Made by a program: the position numbers and the translations under genes | Shown here: positions 41,560 through 53,024 of the stretch, piece after piece | Position numbering within the stretch: the stretch's first letter is position 1 | Layout of the letters: each line of letters opens with the position of its first letter | DNA from: Gnetum montanum | Taxonomy: Eukaryota > Streptophyta > Gnetopsida > Gnetales > Gnetaceae | Direction: 5' to 3' | Assembly (NCBI GenBank): GCA_015680685.1 | Contig: MNCI01005181.1 | Location: 301,474 to 365,473, forward strand | DNA: 64,000 bases | The notes under the pieces: model-generated | The model's database searches: none | Seen by the model: only the letters and a program-made list of their open reading frames with translations | Told to the model about the DNA's origin: nothing

Positions 41560-42120
41560 TTTCTTCTTTACAAAGCTCTTCTCAAGACCCCAAAGTGTGT
41601 CTTCAAGTGAGAGCCCAAGTACTAACTAGTAGCCTTACAAAGTGTGATGTATGAGACCCCCAAAAATCTTCCAAGCGATTCCCCGCCCCCCCCCCCCCTT
41701 TCCTCCTTGACCCCTGAAGCCTTTTTATAGGGTTCAAAGGTAGGTAGGGAAGTTACATTTTCAAAAATATCTCACCTAACTTTTCTCCCAAGTAACTTGG
41801 CCAACCAATTAGAAGATTACTTACCCAAAAATTTAGGAGGTTACTTGCCCAACAAGTTAGGTAAGTTACAAAAAAAAATCTTGGATGGTTGTAACCACCA
41901 TAGATAAAAAGGTTGTAGCTGACAAGTGTCCAATTCATGTATGACATTAGGTAAATATCCCATGAATTTTTGTCTTTGAATATATTTTTATATAGTGGTA
42001 TCCAATATTTGAATACCAAAATACCAAATTATATTCAAACGAATTGAATTAGGGAATGGCCGATGAAAGAAAATATACTTTTATAAAGAAAATATAATTT
42101 TCCAAAGTTATCAGTATGCA
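41560..42120 (-). other. LTR- or promoter-like AT-rich segment after the gap
   Basis: Contains a run of 13 C (41686-41698) and, on the minus strand, a TATA-like CCCTATAAAAAGG (41720-41732). Repeated AAGTTACTTGGCCAA/AGGTTACTTGCCCAA words follow (41790-41865). It may be an LTR cut by the gap; no terminus can be shown. Confidence 0.3.
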
Positions 42121-42424
42121 GTTAAACTAACTACCCGATAAATTTTCCTGTGCGCAGCCCATCTCCGCAGCTTATGCTCCACTCCATCAAAATTTTCTCA
42201 TCCACTAATTCGCTACCACTACTCTGCCTTGGACTGGCCTGAGGTCTTCTTTTCTAGCTTGTACGCGATTGCCGCCACCGTTGGTTCGTTGCTAATGTCA
42301 CTGCAGCCCTCTTCGCATCCAAATACGCAACTCGATTGGCCAATACTGCTGCTGCCACTGTTTAAAAGTTACTGCCGCTACTCTGTTGCCACCATCTCCA
42401 CATCTTCTGTGTCCGCCATGGCTG
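42121..42424. other. Relatively GC-rich flank of the DnaJ fragment
   Basis: Less AT-rich than its surroundings, with GCCGCCAC-type words. The 80-codon plus frame (42229-42471) has no recognised domain. It may be decayed exon or UTR-like host DNA carried along with the DnaJ fragment. Confidence 0.3.
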
Positions 42425-42935
42425 TGTGTCATGCTAGTGCTGCTAAATCATTGAAGGACCAAGCTGTCTGATAGAAACTTTCATACCCGATCACTGACAT
42501 CCAAGATATTTTGTAGTCATGCCCGATTTTGATCCCTTCCCTTTGCATTTAGGATAGAGCACATTAAGGGAGAGAGACAGCTTCTTGGTTGAACCATTGT
42601 AGAGCTCTTCTCAAGAAACCTTCAAAGGATGCATAAGATCTTCCCCTCTACGCTGCCTTGAACTCCCTTTACCGCCGCTACCTCCAAATGGATTTCCACC
42701 AAAGAATGATGAAAATATGTCAAACGGGTCATGGGAAGGGCCATCGCCCATTCCTTCTTTGACTGCGTCCTCACCATACTAATCATAAATTTCCCTCTTT
42801 TCAGGATTTCTTAGCACTTGATATGCCTATGCAAGTTCCTTGAACTTTTCAGGATCCCCTCCCTTGTCGGGGTGATTCTTGATGGTGGCCTTGCGGTAGG
42901 CCTTCTTGAGCTCATCCGCACTGGCGTTTGTTTTT
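42425..42935 (-). pseudogene. DnaJ (type I J-protein, HSP40) gene fragment
   Basis: Minus-strand translation starts in helix II of the J domain (ADELKKAYRKATIKNHPDKG, HPD near 42860-42870), continues through EKFKELA, REIYD and YGEDAVKEGMG, the Gly/Phe region DPFDIFSSFFGGNPFGG, and into the Cys-rich zinc region (KCKGKGSKSG, SIRQLGPSMI). It ends in the first half of that region. Stops lie at conserved Gln positions (TAG at 42827-42829, 42779-42781 and twice near 42440-42450). Helix I and the C-terminal peptide-binding domains are absent, and no intron is visible over 170 codons, so a retrocopied or transposon-captured fragment is likely. Confidence 0.85.
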
Positions 42936-42999
42936 TTTGTGTTAACGGCTGTTTTACCAATTGAGCCTTGCACCAAAGTTACACATCTAAAATATGCCA

Positions 43000-43770
43000 A
43001 TCGGCGAAGGAGAGGAATCTGACATTCACTATTTTGAACGTGTTTGTATATATGTGGCTCTTGAGAAGGCGGAAGGTTGTTGGGCGTAAAATAAATTTGC
43101 AAAGGTTTAAACACTTCTACCTACACCGTTGTTCCCATGGAAGGTTTATTACATCCAAAGATACATAAGATCTAGATTATAAAAAATTTTTATTTGAAAG
43201 CAATATTTCTGCTAAACTACTGATCTTGGGTGGTTAGCCAACTTCCACTTGCTGTCTTAGGCACACCTGCTCTTTCCTTCATGTTGATTCAAATTTTTCT
43301 TAGTAATGACTTTTACTATTCCATGAAATGGCCTAAATCTGCCAAAAATTAGGAAGGTAGGATATTACAACAGATGAGTGAGAAGTATTTCTACAAATTG
43401 ATGCTAGTACTTCTAGCCTCATTTATAACCCCAAGCCACTCATCTTGTTGAGCATAGACCCAAGTTCAATTGTCACCCCTAGATCCCATACCAATGGTAT
43501 GAAATAACACATTTACATCTTTCCACTCTTACAATAATGTTTACGATGAGTCTTACTATTCCATGAAATGGCTAAAATGTGTCAACACTAGGTGCCTACT
43601 TTTTTGTCTTTTGCTTACATAGTTATATTTCACATGGTTGCTTGCATTTTACATCATTTTCTTTGTTACACATTCATTCCTTTTTCCTATGCATTTTCTT
43701 CTAGCTTTCTTACACATTGAAAAACACTAAAATACATAAAAATCATAAAACTCAAAATTGCAAAAAAATA
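43000..43770. other. No gene seen; one direct repeat
   Basis: A stretch around TTACTATTCCATGAAATGGC occurs at 43308 and again at about 43549. Otherwise AT-rich text without a recognisable feature. Confidence 0.4.
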
Positions 43771-43776
43771 TCATGG

Positions 43777-44160
43777 TCCACCATGGCCTAAAACTGGCCA
43801 CTTTCCTTGCATCACCATGGCCTAAAAAGGCCTTAAACTAGCATACAACCCCGCTATGGCCTAAAGTTGGCAACCCATTTTCTTTCATCGCATCGGCCTA
43901 GAATGGCCTAAAACTATCATTGTGGCCTGCTAAGGCCTAAAACTAGAAACACCTTGTCTTTTCATCCATGGCCCAAAATGACCTTAAACTAGCACTATTC
44001 GTGGCCTGAAGTGGCCTTAAACTAGCAATATTCATGGCCCGAAATGGCCCTAAACTAGTAATATTCATAGTCCAAAATGGCCTTAAACTAGCAATATTTA
44101 TGGCCCGAAATGGCCTTAACCTAGCAACTACCCTCCTACCATGACCCTAAACTAGCATGG
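43777..44160. repeat. Minisatellite, 33-bp unit (ATGGCC..AAATGGCCTTAAAC)
   Basis: Four exact-length units at 43996-44028, 44029-44061, 44062-44094 and 44095-44127, with 3-6 differences between neighbours. More degenerate copies with longer spacing extend left to 43777 and right to about 44160. Confidence 0.85.
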
Positions 44161-44399
44161 GTTCCACAAATGGCCTAATCACATCAAACTACTGCATTAC
44201 TAGCATGCAATACTTAGCAAAATGAATGCAAAACTCTACATAATATGCAATCTACATAGAAAAAATAGTTCTTCATTACATATTCATTAATCTATTAATA
44301 AAATACATGGCATGATTGTAAAGAAAAAATGACCAAAAATGCAAAATTTCCCAACAATAGGACTACATCAAGACTACTCAGCCAGTGGTGTTTGGTAGG

Positions 44400-46743
44400 G
44401 GTTGAGGCTCCTCTTCCTCTTCCTCCATCACTCCGCTAGGGCCTATAACATTGCCTAGTGCCTACTCAAAGTAATGCAAGATAGTAAACTAATTAGCAAA
44501 TGCACAACATGCAAAACTAACATACAAGCATAAAATAAGAAAAAACAACTAACCTAAGAGGGTCCTGCATCTATCTCTACAGGTAATCTATCAAGGCCCT
44601 CCTCCAAGAATTGGAGGATAGCTACATCCAATCCTCCTAGCCAAAGTTAATACCCACAACAGTCTTGCCTTTGTCCATGGCAGTCCATATGGGCAACTCC
44701 ATTGAAAATGTAGTAGAGAAAACCTTCCCTAAGGGCATAACAATTTGCCTCTCTAGAGATCCACTCACCACTGTGACGAGTAAACAACTCAAGGAACATG
44801 TCATGGCAATGATGTTTAATGAACTCCTCCTTGTATCATTTAAGGTATTCATTTCACTCATTCTTATAGTCATGCTTGTGGTTCTTCTAAGTCTACCTTC
44901 ATTAATACACTTTTATGCTATAACCTTTCCAATCTTGATTTTTTCAAGCAAGAAAGTTCATCTGTAGCCTCTACTTGATGATCTTTCTAGTAGCCTCTTT
45001 CTTACCCTGGATTTCCAACTAGTACCTAGCATAGTCAATCTTGTTTATCTACCAAGTACTATCCCCTCATCTATGAGCCACAAGGAAATCATAATGGGAC
45101 TACAAGTCCCCCATCTTGACATCCTAGCTCATCACCCTATCCTAGAGCTCATGCACATGCTTCCATAGATACTCATTAGTATGCCTACAAATCCATAATG
45201 CTTTCACACTTGAAAGCATGCACTTACTCATTTCAACTCCTAGAAATCTCTGGGAATGCCATGACCTTCTTGGTGCACTTGGAGGAGGATGAAGAAGCAA
45301 CTATATTAGTGATGCAGCACCAAGGACAAGAGATAGTAGCAGAACTGGTTGTTGATCATAGTACCAAGACTCTCAATGCACCTACAACATCTGCATCAAA
45401 CATCACTGCACTTAGAGATATGCAAACATCTAAAAGGATCATAAGTGGTAAAATAAACATAGTGTAGCATGAGAAACCATTGGATTGAGTTTTATGAACT
45501 AGGCAACTACTTTCGAATGTCTTTGACCTTCCAGAAAACATCACTATAACCCAGTCAAAGCTGCTAGAGGTAAGGGGCAAGAATATCATATTGAAGGAAC
45601 AACTTGAAACAACAAGGGAGCAGAATAAATGCTTGGCTATGGAAGTTGCTAAATTAAGTGCCTAGATCATCCTACATTTCTTAACTTGATACTAACAAGA
45701 GATGAAGCTATGTAACAACTTCACATTAAACTAAAAAGGATTGAGGGTGTAATGGAGATAGTAATGTTCTACCAATCCTTGGAAAAATCCACACAACATA
45801 AGATTTAAAAGTCCTTGAAATAAACCTATGAGGAGAATGTCCAGTTGACCAAAAAAAATCATTGCCTATTGAACATTGATGAGCATAGGCAACAATTAAC
45901 TAATTTCATCCATCAACAACAAGAGAAACTAGCCAAAGTAAACACAAAACTAAGGAGATTGGCAGTAGAGAATAGGAATCTCTCCATGGAGGAGCTACAC
46001 GTCCTTCACTAGAAAACTGCAATCAAGGTAGATGTCTGGAAATCTGAAGCTTTCAAATTTGAGAAAGTAAAAGACCATTATAGAGAGCAGGTCAGATTAT
46101 AGAAGAAAGAAAATGAAAAACAAATTTAGTTCATGAAGGCAAAATCAAATGAAGCCCTCCAACAACTCTAGCAAGGTAGAGAAGTTTGGAAATCCATCTT
46201 TGATGAGATAGATGCCTACAACAAGGTGGAGATCTACACAAAGGAGTTGTAGGTTGAGGAGGTGACAGAATATATGGGGCTTTTCAATCTCCATTATGCA
46301 AACCTAGCCATGTTGACTACCAGATGGTCATGGTCAGAGCTCGAGAAATAGGTGGCTAGCTCATACTTGTTGTACAAGGCCAAGTTTAGGCATTACAAAG
46401 ACATCAAGCAAAAGCTTGCGATGGCAAACACTAAACTCAAAGTTCTTAAGGCACAATTCACTAATCAATATCAACTACCAATAACTTGGCCAAGAGGCTG
46501 AATGACTACTAGGAGCTGCAAAGTGTGGCCAAGGTGTTCAACATCGAATGTAAACAATTTACTCCTTGGTTTGTCAATGTGAAAGAGATGTTCCCTATAA
46601 TGCCCTATCCATGGAATATTCCTATTCTATCCCACATTGATGATGTCATGTGGACTATGAATGATCCTAAAAGTAAGGAGGAGAATATGAAGGTATTAAT
46701 TAATGCCTTTCACCTTCCACCAGAGGTTGCAACTGTATCAGGA
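44400..46743 (+). pseudogene. Coiled-coil accessory ORF (plus-strand copy)
   Basis: Relic of a long ORF of unknown function. Recognisable blocks: ILVMQHQGQ..VAELVVDH (45310-45360), ENITITQSKLLEVRGKNIIL and a long heptad-rich stretch (45530-46200; KEQLETTREQNKCLAMEVAKL), NLHYANLAMLT (46290-46320), ELEKQVASSYLLYKAKFRHY, and a C-terminal FVNVKEMFPIMPYPW (46570-46615) up to the stop at 46743. It sits about 320 bp upstream of a polypurine tract and 3' LTR. The same protein is encoded by the outer element on the minus strand. Frequent frameshifts; the N-terminal limit is uncertain. Confidence 0.65.
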
Positions 46744-47061
46744 TAGCCATAATAGCCTTAGCCATCACACGTGCCTGAAGCTTGTGAAGATCCTTCAAAG
46801 CCTCAAGAACCTTCATCACCTAGGATTGTCTAATCTTCATCACTATCTTCATGCTATCAAAGGATGTGCTATCCAATTTTTTATGTATTCATATAATGGT
46901 GTTTAGTTTTATGTCATGAACAGTACGATTTTTATAATTTGTTAATTCATACACTAGGGCATTTAGTTTTATCAAGTCAGTTTGTTTTGTAACAGTTTAT
47001 CAATAATCCCATACCTTCATAATTTTGTAAAGGAACTCTAGGATGACTTTTCATTCAATCA
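46744..47061 (+). other. 3' untranslated region of the coiled-coil element
   Basis: No gene. It shares CAATAATCCCATACCTTC and TTTTCATTCA with the stretches before the LTRs at 27848 and 49237. Confidence 0.5.
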
Positions 47062-47069
47062 TGGGGGTA
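47062..47069 (+). promoter_or_regulatory. Polypurine tract
   Basis: TGGGGGTA directly precedes the LTR start TGATGAG. The LTR at 49237 has the same ATGGGGGTA. This marks both as 3' LTRs. Confidence 0.6.
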
Positions 47070-47984
47070 TGATGAGCATCAAAGTGTCATGTCTACAAGT
47101 CCCCGTTGACATGGCCTCATCAACATGGCCCCATTTATGTGATGTTGCCTCGTCAATAAGGTTGCATTCATGTAGTGTTTTGCTACATTGACAAGACCCC
47201 ATCGACGTAGTACTATAGTAAAAACTATAAATACAAGCTCCCAACTGTGTTTATGACAATTAAATTCATAGTAGTAGTAGATCTCTTGTAGCTTTTCTAT
47301 TTGAAAGTTAGAATATTTTCCCGGGTGCTCGCAACAAGAGTCATTAAGTGTACGGATCTTTATTAGAGCACTATTGTATCTAAACCACACCAATGTGTAC
47401 AACAATAAATATGAGCTTCTTGATAAACCTTATAGCATTCTATATAGTTTAAATGTTTTATTTATGCATTCATTATATTCAATCAATTAAGATAAATTAG
47501 ACTTTAATCAATTCAACTAAATATATTAAGTACATAAGTACAAGCATTTCAAGCATAAACACATATTCACTTGGTAATCCCAACAGCATTATTGCTTGGT
47601 GCATCTAGTAGCATAGCACTTGGTAACCTAGCAATGAATACATGGGTTCATGACATGTACAAAAAATGGGACTAGATGCTTATGTTAGGAGTAGTTAAAG
47701 GCTAGTTAAGTAGTTAAATTAAATTAGTCATTAAACCACTTCATCTCTCTATTTAAGTATCAAATAACATAAAACATAAAATGATAAAAATCATATGCCT
47801 TGATTACACTTAACCATTCCTTTGTACATCACAAGTGTAATTAGGAAGACAACAAATGACCTTAGGACAAGGTTCACTACCTAGAAGACTAGTGCGCTAA
47901 AAACTATAGGGCCCATGGCATTGGATTGAATCACACATGAATGCTTTATGACTTGTATGGTTGGATGGCTAGGTATGTTGATCA
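47070..47984 (+). mobile_element. Gypsy 3' LTR of the coiled-coil element
   Basis: Starts TGATGAGCATCAAAG and is the closest relative of the LTR at 3069 over U3, TATA (ACTATAAATAC, about 47221) and R. AATAAATATG is near 47404. The end is decayed (GTATGTTGATCA instead of CACTCATCA). No flanking duplication could be assigned. Confidence 0.7.
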
Positions 47985-49236
47985 TTTTAATCACATTATT
48001 GTGAACATGGTCAAGTACCTTACATTCTAATCTCTATAACCCCTTCTCATCCCATTATTCACCTCACTACTACATACAATTAGAGCCTTTTGGTGTTGTG
48101 TAGTATAGTACAACATCCCAACCATGATATTTGTGTGTTTTTTGAAATAAAGGCATGGTCTACATTTAACATTTTGGGTGCCCACAAACATCTATAGAAC
48201 TGGTTATGCAAGGGCATTATGGTAGGAGCCTGCTTTGGGGAGGATCCACTTGCATAACTTTTGTTGATCATGGCTTTGAACTAACCTTCATATCTTCTAG
48301 AACATTAATGACAATTTCTCTAAATTTTTGCATAATTTTAGGACTACCTCTCATCACTTTCAATTACCTTTTTACTTTTTTCTACATTTGTATTAAAATA
48401 TCCTTCAAGTTCAATATTTCTTAGCCATCTTCTAAATCAGACCTTTGGTTTCAATTCTTTGAAAACTCTATGCTTTTGAAGTTATGCTTCTTAGTCATGG
48501 GGGCTATGGATGTCCACTTTGAAATTTTTATAACATCCTATTTTTGAACATCATGGTAACTAATAATAATTGATCAAAATAATGTCAATAGCTTGATGAT
48601 TTTAGTTACCTCATAGACTTGGGCATATTATGCTATCATCACCTTATGCTTAAATGAAAACTAAGGGATCCAAAAAAGTGTTAATTATTAAGGGAAATTT
48701 ACCAAAAGTAATGTTGACCCTTTGGTGACTATAGGTAATGCTAAAAGAAACACCTAAGGAAGAAAGTCTTTTACTAGGCATGGAAACAAAGCCAAGAGAG
48801 GGGCAACAAAGGATATGCCATTGGACAAATTGTAGCACATACAAGATAGCATTTCAAGCATCACATGTTTACTAATCCATGGGATGATGAGAAGAAATTT
48901 TAGTCCATCCTTCAAGAATGTTACACATAACCAGCGAAGCATTGACATAACATCTAGGTTGAAAGTCTACCATCGTTAGCAGTGATAAGAAAAATCATCT
49001 TTAGCAAATTCATGAAGAACTCTGTAAATTTTGCAATCTTCAAAGTCTATCTAGTCTTTTTTTTTTCACTCTATCATTTTGTATGCATCCACTCAAATAA
49101 AATTTTGTAATGCAACACTTAAAGTCGATCAGTAGTTATTATTAGTCAATAATCCCATCATTCCTAATTTTTTGTAAAGAAAGTTCAATCCTATCTTGTT
49201 AACTTGACGATGAGTTTGTACTTAGTTATGGGGGTA
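47985..49236 (+). other. 3' region of a Gypsy element preceding the LTR at 49237
   Basis: Partly similar to 10740-11400. No domain is recognised. The minus frame 48080-48271 and the plus frame 48206-48424 look like chance. A polypurine ATGGGGGTA closes the region (49228-49236). Confidence 0.4.
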
Positions 49237-50241
49237 TGATGAATCATTAGTTGGCTAGGATATCTAACAAAAAATGAATTTTTGGTCAACTCTAATATCT
49301 TAGCCCTGATATCTTGGCTCCAATATCTTGGCTTTGATATCTTAGCCCTAATATCTTGGCTCCGATATCTTAGCTCTGATATCTTAACCCCGATATTTTG
49401 TCCTTGTCAACTAGGCCCCATCAACATGGCACCATCAACATAAATGATGCATTGATGAGGCCCCATCAACTTAGTGTCTATTTTTTCCTATAACTACATG
49501 TTCTCCTACCATGTATTGGCATTATTTAGTCAATAGAGTAGTCGAACTCTTGCAGTTTCATTCTATAGTCTTAGAGAATAGTCAGTGAGTGTCCGCAGTG
49601 TGGATCTAAGTTAGTTGTACAACATCTTATTCAAGTGGCAATGTACTTGGACACATTCCATGAACAGTAATAAGATCAAGATTGATTCTTATTCATTGTA
49701 GCACATTGACTTATATTAAATTTACTTTTAATGTACTTTATATTCCATGCACTTAGTTAATATTTACATTTCCATGCACGTTAATGAATTGGTAGAATGA
49801 GCGCAACTACTTTTGAGCATAAACACATATTCTCTTGGTAATCCTAGCAACATTCTTGCTTTACCCAATAGTGTAGTGTTTGGTAATCCCAATGGTGGAT
49901 ACATGGGTTTAGGATGTGTATGGCAAGCTAGGCATGAACACTCATCACTCATAGGCTAGTTTAGACTTACTTTCTATAGCTCATTAGTTAAATAATTGAT
50001 TTATTTATTGTTATTAGGAGTAGCCTAAGGCTAAAAAAACATCAAGAATCATATGCCTTACTTTGGACTAAACCATACATGACAAAGCTTCCACTAGTCC
50101 AAGTGGGAAGATAGTGAACTGTGATTAAGGCATATCGATCTAGATGCCACAACTAGCCCCATCCATAAACTTCAACTAGATTATGCATGAATGCTTGTGA
50201 TTCATATGGTTGGGCATAGGAGGTTACCTGACCACTCATCA
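49237..50241 (+). mobile_element. 3' LTR closing the 47-kb composite
   Basis: Starts TGATGAATCATT after a polypurine tract and ends GACCACTCATCA. The CTTAT duplication follows at 50242. The R/U5 half is recognisable (TTGTACTTGG, CTTGGTAATCC repeats), but U3 differs from the 3069 and 47070 LTRs and carries a 14-bp repeat array. Confidence 0.75.
49295..49406 (+). repeat. 14-bp tandem repeat array in U3
   Basis: Seven units of consensus ATATCTTRGCYCYG (49295-49392) plus one degenerate unit. Each unit boundary creates a GATATC or AATATC word. Confidence 0.85.
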
Positions 50242-50299
50242 CTTATGTTGAGGTTAACTTTAACAAACTACTGTTTAAGCTGATTGACACTTTTCTGTA
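50242..50299 (-). pseudogene. Coiled-coil ORF fragment between two insertions
   Basis: 58 bp including CTTAT (50242-50246) and CTGTA (50295-50299). In the minus frame it encodes the short VNQLKQ-x-FVKVN segment that lines up, without a gap, with IHQQQEKLAKVN of the plus-strand ORF copy when both neighbouring insertions are removed. Confidence 0.65.
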
Positions 50300-50866
50300 T
50301 GTGACATCCTATTCCTAGATGTCATGGCAAATGTCAAATATACAATATATTAGACATTATTCATACGAAGAAAATATACCAAATGCAAAATATAAGTGAT
50401 ATTTGATATTATGTATAAAGGAAATAATAGGAAAATGTAGAAAGAAAAAGAAAAAATGCTTTATTGATATGGAATAGCGTATCTGTATCGTGCTCTAAAA
50501 GTGCTCCTTGGAGTTTTCTTTCTTTGGCATCTATCCCTTAGAGGCAATCTAGCACTACCACCATGGTTAGGCTTATAGCCTAGTTAGAAGAAATGGAAAG
50601 TCCAATTCCTATCCCACCTAGCTCCTGTGACTTGCTTATACCATCTCTGCCACTTCATGCTAGCACAACCTCTAAGCCTATGTATAAATGCCTTAGGAAA
50701 AACCCTCAAAAATTACCTCAAGAGACACATCCATTATTATAACATGCCCTTTCAAGTCTTAATTACAACTATCCTTTTGGTTCTTGTTAAGATACAAATA
50801 AGATTTATTATGAAAAGCCACCATCTTCATTAGGTAGTAGCATCATTTGGAAATGGGGATGTGACA
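50300..50866 (-). mobile_element. 3' LTR of the gene-carrying LTR element
   Basis: A 567-bp copy matching 56254-56816 in the same orientation (shared TCAAATATACA, ATGCTTTATTGATATGG and AGTAGCATCATTTGG words). On the minus strand it reads TGTCACATCC...GGATGTCACA. The polypurine stretch next to it (50867-50882) gives the orientation. Confidence 0.85.
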
Positions 50867-50890
50867 ATCTACCCCTCTTAGGTTTTGTTC
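50867..50890 (-). promoter_or_regulatory. Polypurine tract and upstream GAGGACGAAC motif
   Basis: On the minus strand CCTAAGAGGGGTAGAT precedes the LTR start, itself preceded by TTCGAGGACGAAC. This arrangement is a well-known signature of plant chromovirus (Del/Tekay-type) 3' ends. Confidence 0.7.
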
Positions 50891-51310
50891 GTCCTCGAAC
50901 TAGTCCATGTTCTCTATCATTTTCTAGCTCCAATGCTTTCTTTCATGATCCTATGCTCCAATAATTTAATTTCTCCTTTGAACTTGAAGTTGTTTCTTGC
51001 TTATTCTACAAACAAAATATATGTGAGAAGAATATATGAAAAATTAAATATTACTTTATTAATACTTATCTTATTTTTTTAAGATAATAACAAGAGGTGA
51101 ATTAAAGATCTACCAACCACCAATAATGAGTCCTAACAAGGATCACACAAAGTGCAACTTGGATTTGGTTACCCAAGTGAAGGCAAGGTAAATTCTTTTA
51201 TTCCCAATTTTTCATTACTATAGATATTCTATTAATCTAATTGAAATATAATTTAAACAAATGAATAAAATAATAAGATTTATCAAATAAAACTAAGAGT
51301 AAGATACTTC

Positions 51311-52465
51311 TTAATCTTGATCAATCTTATGAACTGATGCGAGTAATTGTAATTCTACCATAAGTGTTATGTGATCGGATGGGCTTGTATAGGATGGCAA
51401 AGCTTGATCTTGATACTTCTCAACTTCTTCTTTAGAAATGAACTCTAGTAACTTGGTAACTTTGAAGAATCAGACATCGTACCAAATATAATACAAAGTC
51501 TCAATGAAGAATGTTGTTGATCCGTCCTCATTAATTATAAAAGAGTAATTGGTAAACTGTGATTCTTGATGAGTACTATCCATCAACTTCATTTGTTCCT
51601 AAATTTTAGATTCTGATTTATCTATTGATGATTCAAAGTAAGTATAATATGCACTGGGTAATGGAATTTCATGTTGAATTGATGGAAACATCTTCTTCAA
51701 ATCAAGTTCATCTTCCAAATATTCCTATACACATCCATATTTTAAGAATTAATAAACATCACTTCCAACTTTTGCATTGAAATCTCTACAAAAAAGAAAT
51801 AGAACTAAAAGAGTCTAACTCAAGAATACCTTATTTTTCAAAATTTCTTCTATTTGCTTAATCAAGTATGCTCCTTGACATAGTTTAACATTGGAACATG
51901 TCGTTTTGGCAATCAAATGTGTGTTCACCATGCATACACATCTTCTTGATAGATGAACTTTTAGAATCACTACCAAGGCTATGTGATTTTTCTGAAATCT
52001 TAACTATTCTTTCTTTTCAATTACTTAAAGTTTTGGAATTTTAAAAATAATATTTTCTACAATACATTCAAATCTTTGTACTATTTCAAACTTGGCTTCT
52101 TTATAAAAGATCACACAACCATCCATGTTGTGATTTCTGCAATAGGCTAATTTGTATAGCTCAAAAGAAGAACTTCCCACATGAACCTTTTTGCTTATAA
52201 ATACCTCCATATCCCATCTTTTCTAAGTCTAGTTGGAATTGGTATAGAAATTCCCATGGAAAGACTTCTTGTAGGCATAAGACATCAACATCCAAATCTT
52301 CAAACTTTGCTAAGATCCATGGATATCAATATTCGTGCCAATCCAAGGCTCATGATGAACATAGTAGATGTTGTTTCTCACTCACTAGGAATCTTGCAAG
52401 CATGTTCTATGTTGCAACTTTCATTCTCAATCTTGTATTCTCTTCTAAATCATTTCTCTTCATGA
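51311..52465 (-). pseudogene. CCR4-type EEP exonuclease gene carried by an LTR element
   Basis: An endonuclease/exonuclease/phosphatase-fold protein of the CCR4/Angel/nocturnin group, which remove poly(A) tails. Minus-strand blocks in order: VATQNMLA-type start (about 52405; the Gln is TAG), DVLCLQEVFPWEF (about 52290), MGYGGIYKQKG, DGCVIFYKEAKFEIV (52075-52120), NHIALVVILK, MVNTHLIAK (about 51925), NVKLCQGAYLI, RDFNAKVGSDVY (family: GDFN; Gly changed to Arg), FTNYSF, ALPSYTSPSDHITLMVELQ (51335-51390), TAA at 51311. Over 200 codons from VNTHL to the stop are one frame apart from five internal stops. No intron is evident, and it lies in sense orientation before the 3' LTR. Confidence 0.8.
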
Positions 52466-52582
52466 GTATCATGCTCCTTGTCGAAATGAGACTTTGAGTC
52501 TTCATGTTATTTTGCCATATGTTTTGATTATAGGATGAATTAATATACCTTTTCTTAATGATTGAAGATTTTCTTGTTTCCT

Positions 52583-53024
52583 CAACTAATTATCTAACTA
52601 ATACATCAACAAATTTGTCAATTAATAATCAACTAATACTAATTCTCCAACTAATTCTAGTAATATTTAACTATATTACCTAATTCTTAATGTCTTTCCT
52701 ACCCCCCTTAAGAACACTAACTCTAGGAGTGTAACTAATGACATGCCATAGTGATCTCAAGGTGTCAAAAAGGTTTAATTCATTAGGCACAAATTATTAT
52801 ATCAACAAATTATCTAACTAATACATCCACTAATTTATCAATTGATAATCAACCAACACTAATTCTCCTACTAATTCTAGTAATATTTAACTATATTACC
52901 TAATTCTTAACATCCTTTCTACCCCCCTTAAGAACACTAACTCCAAGATGTAACTAATGACATGCCATGGTGATCTTAAGGTGTCAAAAAGGTTAAATTC
53001 ATTAGGCATAATTTATGATATCAA
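52583..53024. repeat. Tandem duplication, 220-bp unit
   Basis: 52583-52802 and 52803-53022 are direct repeats at about 90% identity (shared ATTCTCC-ACTAATTCTAGTAA and CTACCCCCCTTAAGAACACT). Lies upstream of the CCR4-type gene within the LTR element. Confidence 0.85.

Noticed and set aside
40761-41654. 297-codon open frame
   Set aside because: It spans the 713-N assembly gap; only short ends are real sequence.
41686-41698. Run of 13 C as a functional polycytosine or G-quadruplex site
   Set aside because: It lies next to the assembly gap and may be a sequencing or assembly problem; no support for function.
44637-44873. 78-codon minus frame opposite the coiled-coil ORF
   Set aside because: The plus strand aligns in blocks with the outer element's ORF; the minus frame is its shadow.
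49237-50241. Simple pairing of this LTR with the one at 3069 as an ordinary LTR pair
   Set aside because: The flanking duplication fits, but sequence similarity does not; kept only as a puzzle and not as a clean full-length element.
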